NCBI GenBank assembly: GCA_913020475.1
Contig: CAJVZM010000003.1
Location: 1-45,724 of the forward strand
Direction: 5' to 3'
DNA: 45,724 nucleotides
Source: an uncultured Flavobacteriaceae bacterium
GTDB lineage: Bacteria > Bacteroidota > Bacteroidia > Flavobacteriales > Flavobacteriaceae
Both the position numbers and the translations under genes were made by a program. The notes beneath the pieces were generated by a model. It searched no databases and was not told the origin of the DNA. It saw only the letters and a program-made list of their open reading frames with translations. Every line of letters starts with the position of its first letter. The stretch's first letter is position 1. Below, piece after piece: positions 43,067 through 45,724 of this stretch.

Positions 43067-43278
43067 ACTACATTAAATCTAAATGTAATTATTGCTTTTG
43101 AATCTATTAAAAAATTTGTCAGGTTAAAAATATAAACCCAATTAATGAAATAATAAAAAACCAAACAATTAAATTAACCAAATTATGTATTGTAACGAAT
43201 TAATTTACTAAAGTAAAATGCTTTTGACTATCAACCCAAAAAAATTATTTTACAGAATAGTTTTTATCTTACTACAGT

Positions 43279-43395
43279 ATGAGATTACGAATAATGCAAA
43301 AAGTGAAGGGGCATTCATCTATAAACGTTAGTTTGACTTATCTAAGAGGCTTATAACTGCCAGAGCTTAAAGAGGAGGATATGCCTGAGTTGTAA
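43279..43395 (+). pseudogene. C-terminal relic of a tyrosine recombinase (integrase)
   Basis: Reading from 43279 gives RIMQKVKGHSSINVSLTYLR followed by GL, one stop (taa 43354-43356), then LPELKEEDMPEL and the final stop at 43393-43395. The GHSSI-x3-L-x-Y pattern is the His/Trp box plus the catalytic Tyr of tyrosine integrases, and the acidic tail fits such a C-terminus. One base change (for example GAA to TAA) explains the internal stop. Upstream the frame has no R-H-x-x-R box, so the rest of the gene is gone. The intrinsic hairpin follows its last stop by 5 nt, as expected of a true gene end. Confidence 0.55.
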
Positions 43396-43396
43396 T

Positions 43397-43429
43397 AAAA
43401 ACCCTCCACATGGGAGGGTCTATTTTTTT
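43397..43429 (+). terminator. Bidirectional intrinsic terminator
   Basis: ACCCTCC (43401-43407), loop ACATG, GGAGGGT (43413-43419): a 7-bp perfect stem, followed by seven T at 43423-43429 on the plus strand and by TTTTT on the minus strand. It closes the secreted-protein gene on the minus strand (stop at 43433) and the integrase relic on the plus strand. Confidence 0.8.
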
Positions 43430-43432
43430 AAT

Positions 43433-43852
43433 TTATTCGAATTGACTTGCGTCAAACTTTAGTGTTTTATTAACTAGGTCTAAAACCCCTTTTGCAACTG
43501 TTTTTTTACCGTCTGTAACGTTATCAAATGTATACAACTCAAATATTTTTCCATTTCTTTTCCATATTCCTTGAAGTGAAGCTCTTGCAAAATCTTCTCC
43601 TACTTGTGTCCATGCCAAACCAGTAAACTCTCCTGCATCTTTAGTATCCATTTTATTTGTAAAAACATAGGATAGATAAACACGACCATATTCTCCTGCT
43701 TCGCCAGAAACATTCATTTGGTTGCTGTCTATTCCTAAAGTTACTGAATCAACAGTAAAGTCAGCTTTAAACATATTTTTACCCAAAGGAATGTCTTGTC
43801 CAAATGTAAAACCTCCTAATAGGATTGATGCAAATAATAATAATTTTTTCAT
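43433..43852 (-). CDS. Secreted protein of unknown function
   Basis: A 139-aa protein with a clear signal peptide (MKKLLLFASILLGGFTFGQ). The mature part is beta-rich, with LGKNMFKADFTVDSVTLG, VYLSYVFTNK and GKIFELYTFDNVTDGKKTVA; no Cys and no catalytic motif are visible, and there is no T9SS sorting domain. It may be a lipid-binding or beta-sandwich protein (weak inference). A full-consensus promoter upstream and an intrinsic terminator downstream show it is a single-gene transcript. Confidence 0.78.
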   Translation of the reverse strand: MKKLLLFASILLGGFTFGQDIPLGKNMFKADFTVDSVTLGIDSNQMNVSGEAGEYGRVYLSYVFTNKMDTKDAGEFTGLAWTQVGEDFARASLQGIWKRNGKIFELYTFDNVTDGKKTVAKGVLDLVNKTLKFDASQFE

Positions 43853-43877
43853 CTTAATAATTTATAGTTAATAATAC

Positions 43878-43908
43878 CAAACATAAACTAATTACTTTTA
43901 ATTAACAA
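43878..43908 (-). promoter_or_regulatory. Promoter of the secreted-protein gene (full consensus)
   Basis: On the minus strand TTG (43908-43906), a 20-nt spacer and TATGTTTG (43885-43878) match TTG-N19-21-TAnnTTTG with no mismatch. Transcription would start near 43872, about 20 nt before the ATG at 43852. Confidence 0.65.
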
Positions 43909-43943
43909 GCAATTCGAAGCTTATACTGTATTTAATACTAAGA

Positions 43944-43986
43944 GTGTCCAACTGTCCCAAACCCTGAGGGTGAGAGACTGGAACAC
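43944..43986. other. Nested inverted repeats, possible structured RNA
   Basis: In a 290-nt gene-free stretch (43853-44143) between the secreted-protein gene and tRNA-Val, paired segments nest: GTGT with ACAC, CCA with TGG, GTC with GAC, and an inner ACCC-TGA-GGGT hairpin. Bulges separate the stems. No family is recognised and no coding sequence fits. The remainder of the gap holds only AT-rich DNA and the tandem repeat before the tRNA. Confidence 0.35.
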
Positions 43987-44092
43987 CTAACTACTCTGAA
44001 GCTTTACCTCTCTTTATGGATTAAATTCTATAAGCTAAGATGGGAACTTAGAAAAGAATAAAATTATATATTTGTCTGCCCAAGCAATTAAT

Positions 44093-44116
44093 ATGGTCAC
44101 TATAATGGTCACTATA
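44093..44116. repeat. Tandem 12-bp direct repeat
   Basis: ATGGTCACTATA occurs twice in exact tandem (44093-44104 and 44105-44116), ending 27 nt before tRNA-Val. It could be a protein-binding site, for instance for an integrase arm domain, or a replication slip. Confidence 0.75.
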
Positions 44117-44143
44117 CAATTGTTAAAATCTTGAAAGCCTTAA

Positions 44144-44218
44144 GGGTGTTTAGCTCAGTTGGTTTAGAGCGCTACCTTGACAGGGTAGAGGTCACCGGTT
44201 CGAATCCAGTAACACCCA
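44144..44218 (+). tRNA. tRNA-Val (anticodon GAC)
   Basis: A 75-nt cloverleaf: acceptor stem GGGTGTT/AACACCC with discriminator A; D arm around GCTC-AGTTGGTTTA-GAGC; anticodon stem CTACC/GGTAG with loop TTGACAG (anticodon GAC at 44179-44181); T arm CACCGG-TTCGAAT-CCAGT-type with TTCGAAT. CCA is not encoded. The 3' part is a common integration target, and the genes to its right look acquired. Confidence 0.95.
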
Positions 44219-44222
44219 CAAA

Positions 44223-44251
44223 GGTTCACAAAATAAAGTGAGCCTTTTTTT
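44223..44251 (+). terminator. Intrinsic terminator of tRNA-Val
   Basis: GGTTCAC (44223-44229), 8-nt loop, GTGAGCC (44238-44244) form a 7-bp stem with one G-U pair, followed by seven T (44245-44251). It begins 5 nt after the tRNA. Confidence 0.8.
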
Positions 44252-44259
44252 ATGTCTTT

Positions 44260-44278
44260 ACGAATTATATACGAATTA
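44260..44278. repeat. Direct repeat ACGAATTA x2
   Basis: ACGAATTA at 44260-44267 and 44271-44278, separated by TAT, about 40 nt right of the tRNA 3' end. A possible arm-type recombinase site; short enough to be chance in AT-rich DNA. Confidence 0.5.
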
Positions 44279-44311
44279 AAAGAATTTCTACTACGTGTTT
44301 TTCTTCTCTTG

Positions 44312-45241
44312 TTATTTTTTAAACTCGTTTAATGTGAACGATACATTATAAATAAATACATCAGTATCAAAAGGAGCATATTCTAACGCATAGTCAAGTT
44401 TCTTATCATACTTACCTGCTATTATTATACCTTTTACATTATCATCTTTTAGATGTCTTTTAACCCATCCCATATACCTTGTTAGCTGACCAAATGTATC
44501 ATCACTTGTTTGGTTTCTTTTAAGTTCTATAACTACGTGATTTTTGTTCTTTTTGTCCTTTACAAGAATATCAATAATGCCAATATCAGTTCTATATTGC
44601 TTGCTTATTAAATCCCCATTTTCATAAATCAAGTCATACTTTTTGCCAAGTTCTGTACTCTCCCAATTATTGATAATAAAATCTTCAAGTTGACTTTCCA
44701 TATAGAACAAACCTTGACTATATGATGAATCCTCATTTTTAATTTCAATATTTATAATCTTACCATAATACTCTACCAATTGGTTTAGGTCTTTATCAAA
44801 TTGCTCACCTGAAATAGTATTCCCATTCTTGTGGTTAATAAATGAAACTGTTCCATTTTCTACTTTAGGTTCGTATGATTTGAAAACATATGAATCTCCA
44901 TAGCGATAAGGCTTTTTAAAGGAGTTAGTTTCAAAATATTCAGCAATAGTTGGGTTGTTGTCTGAAACATCATTAGACCAAGTATCACCGCCTACAAACG
45001 CTTCCATAATACCATATGCTAAAACCAATATATTTTCTTCTTTATAATACAAATACACACAGTTTATGCCTTTTGTATTTCTAATATCATTGTTGTGGAT
45101 ACTTACCCAAGAAATTTTTGCAGGAGTACCCATACCAAATGAAAATTTAACGTCTAAATCAAGATACTCTTTAGGGTATTGTGATGATTTTAGATTTGTA
45201 GTTTTTGATTGAAGAATGAAATTAGAGATATGACTATACAT
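44312..45241 (-). CDS. MrcB-N (DUF3578)-like domain fused to NucS-like PD-(D/E)xK nuclease
   Basis: A 309-aa protein. Residues about 20-160 resemble the DUF3578/MrcB N-terminal domain: FSFGMGTPAKISWVSI, GINCVYLYYKEENILVLAYGI and a DLNQLVEYY closing helix. Residues about 180-300 match the NucS/DUF91 endonuclease: MESQLEDFIINNW (Glu183), TDIGIIDILVKD (Asp224), HVVIELKR (Glu239, Lys241), then GQLTRYMGWV (Gln252). The D-ExK-Q set is complete, so it should cut DNA. By analogy with McrB, the front domain may read modified or specific DNA, making this a possible stand-alone defence nuclease (inference). It has a 34-nt gap from the upstream gene on the same strand. Confidence 0.75.
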   Translation of the reverse strand: MYSHISNFILQSKTTNLKSSQYPKEYLDLDVKFSFGMGTPAKISWVSIHNNDIRNTKGINCVYLYYKEENILVLAYGIMEAFVGGDTWSNDVSDNNPTIAEYFETNSFKKPYRYGDSYVFKSYEPKVENGTVSFINHKNGNTISGEQFDKDLNQLVEYYGKIINIEIKNEDSSYSQGLFYMESQLEDFIINNWESTELGKKYDLIYENGDLISKQYRTDIGIIDILVKDKKNKNHVVIELKRNQTSDDTFGQLTRYMGWVKRHLKDDNVKGIIIAGKYDKKLDYALEYAPFDTDVFIYNVSFTLNEFKK

Positions 45242-45275
45242 CTTTTGAAGTTAGATAGTTTAATATACTAAAACT

Positions 45276-45602
45276 TTACAATATTTCTACTCCGTGTTCT
45301 TTTTCATATGCTTCCACTTTTTCTAGTCTTTCTTTTTCATCTACTGATGTAACTATTTGTATTTGGTCAAAGATTGGTAATTCAGGTGTCTCATCACTAA
45401 TAGTCTTGTGAGTGTACTTTGGAACTGCATAGGGGAGTAGCTTTATGATAAACTCCAACCTCTCTTTATTATTCAAACTTTCTATATAGGCAGGTATCTT
45501 GTTGAACTCCTGTAATACCATATCTTCTATATTTTCTGTAATTGCTGTTCTTTTGTTTGGTGTACCTGTTTTTCTGCCACCTGTTTTATAACCTTTTGCC
45601 AT
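45276..45602 (-). CDS. Phage-like small protein with GGRKxGTPNK motif
   Basis: A 108-aa soluble protein with a Lys/Arg/Gly-rich start (GYKTGGRKTGTPNKRT). This motif is common in DUF5681-type and terminase small-subunit-like proteins encoded by prophages and transposons. A helical middle (ITENIEDMVLQEFNK, RLEFIIKLLPYAVPKYTH) and an acidic C-terminus follow. In phages such a gene precedes the large terminase; here the next gene on the strand is the nuclease instead. Assignment to terminase is tentative. Confidence 0.6.
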   Translation of the reverse strand: MAKGYKTGGRKTGTPNKRTAITENIEDMVLQEFNKIPAYIESLNNKERLEFIIKLLPYAVPKYTHKTISDETPELPIFDQIQIVTSVDEKERLEKVEAYEKEHGVEIL

Positions 45603-45645
45603 TATCTATTTTTTTCTATTTTAGATGTTTAATAAAAATTAAGCT

Positions 45646-45724
45646 ATGAAAAACATTAAAGACATTACTATTTCAATCTTTGCTATAATTGGTTTTGCAG
45701 TATTAATAAGCTTTTCACAATCAA
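45646..45724 (+). CDS. Partial gene at window end, N-terminal hydrophobic segment
   Basis: ATG 45646 opens a frame of 26 codons that runs off the window: MKNIKDITISIF followed by AIIGFAVLISFSQS, which looks like a signal peptide or membrane anchor. Divergent from the GGRKxGTPNK gene. No family can be named from this much sequence. Confidence 0.4.
   Translation, partial: MKNIKDITISIFAIIGFAVLISFSQS

Larger units (their letters stand above)
43067..43432. other. AT-rich gap with recombinase relic and terminator
   Basis: The first 210 nt are very AT-rich with no credible gene; a small palindrome (TTTACT-AA-AGTAAA, 43204-43217) is the only structure. The last part holds the relic of a tyrosine recombinase and a bidirectional terminator, listed separately. 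Confidence 0.6.
44219..45724. mobile_element. Putative start of a tRNA-Val-anchored island (continues beyond window)
   Basis: Right of the tRNA 3' end lie a terminator, a short direct repeat, an MrcB-N/NucS-like nuclease, a phage-like GGRKxGTPNK protein and a truncated gene, all AT-rich and unrelated to the housekeeping genes on the left. No intact integrase and no second copy of the tRNA 3' end are inside the window, so the extent and type of the element are unknown. Confidence 0.4.

Noticed and set aside
43206-43215. TACTAAAGTA, also present at 6461-6470 upstream of apaG
   Set aside because: Two copies of a 10-mer near-palindrome in AT-rich DNA are expected by chance; contexts are unrelated.
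44093-44131. Short frame MVTIMVTIQLLKS before tRNA-Val
   Set aside because: Thirteen codons produced by the tandem repeat; no evidence of translation.
1-45724. CRISPR arrays, insertion sequences, rRNA genes
   Set aside because: No regularly spaced repeats, no intact transposase and no rRNA segments were seen on either strand.

Overview
The window is chromosomal DNA from a member of the Bacteroidota, most likely a marine Flavobacteriaceae species. The main reasons are a type IX secretion plug protein, an NqrABCDEF-ApbE cluster, flavobacterial gene neighbourhoods (rsfS-ftsH-LUD-cdsA-psd and coaD-ddl), promoters of the Bacteroidetes form TTG-N19-21-TAnnTTTG, and A-rich leaders without clear Shine-Dalgarno sites. 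Assignments rest on reading motifs and on memory of the families; no search was run.

Layout. 1-3027 (+): aromatic amino-acid operon (aminotransferase cut by the window edge, tyrA, DAHP synthase/chorismate mutase). 3061-5360 (-): acyl desaturase and an aspartate aminotransferase. 5432-7777: rsmG (+), then apaG and the T9SS plug gene (-). 7947-15151 (+): one operon for the sodium-pumping NADH:quinone reductase, nqrABCDEF, followed by an unknown 117-aa protein and apbE, which attaches FMN to the pump. 15395-19054 (-): gpmI, a thioredoxin-like lipoprotein, map and a methyltransferase. 19138-20523 (+): rsgA-dtd. 20527-23221 (-): a third aminotransferase with murB, and a DUF1573 protein. 23342-25963 (+): valS. 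25965-30361 (-): rsfS, ftsH, a LUD-domain protein, cdsA and psd, joining ribosome silencing, membrane proteolysis and phospholipid synthesis. 30420-36356: birA, pyrE, a NUDIX hydrolase, coaD-ddl, a PASTA protein with a pseudouridine synthase, and yaaA. 36358-40866: a VanY-like peptidase, two small envelope proteins and a large M1 metallopeptidase. 40934-42707: tatA, an O-methyltransferase, a flavin reductase and a small membrane protein.

From about 42.7 kb the character changes: the DNA becomes more AT-rich and loosely packed, with small orphan genes, a decayed end of a tyrosine recombinase, a tRNA-Val(GAC) gene bordered by short direct repeats, a predicted MrcB-N/NucS nuclease and a protein with the GGRKxGTPNK motif often seen in phage-derived genes. 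This looks like the left edge of a tRNA-anchored island whose body lies beyond the window.

The core part is very compact. Seven of nine convergent gene pairs end within 3 nt of each other or share stop-codon bases, leaving no room for intrinsic terminators. The two clear intrinsic terminators both lie in the accessory end. The strongest leads are the MrcB-N/NucS nuclease, the recombinase relic, the repeats around the tRNA, the unknown gene inside the nqr operon, and an SGET in place of SGAT at the FMN site of NqrB.
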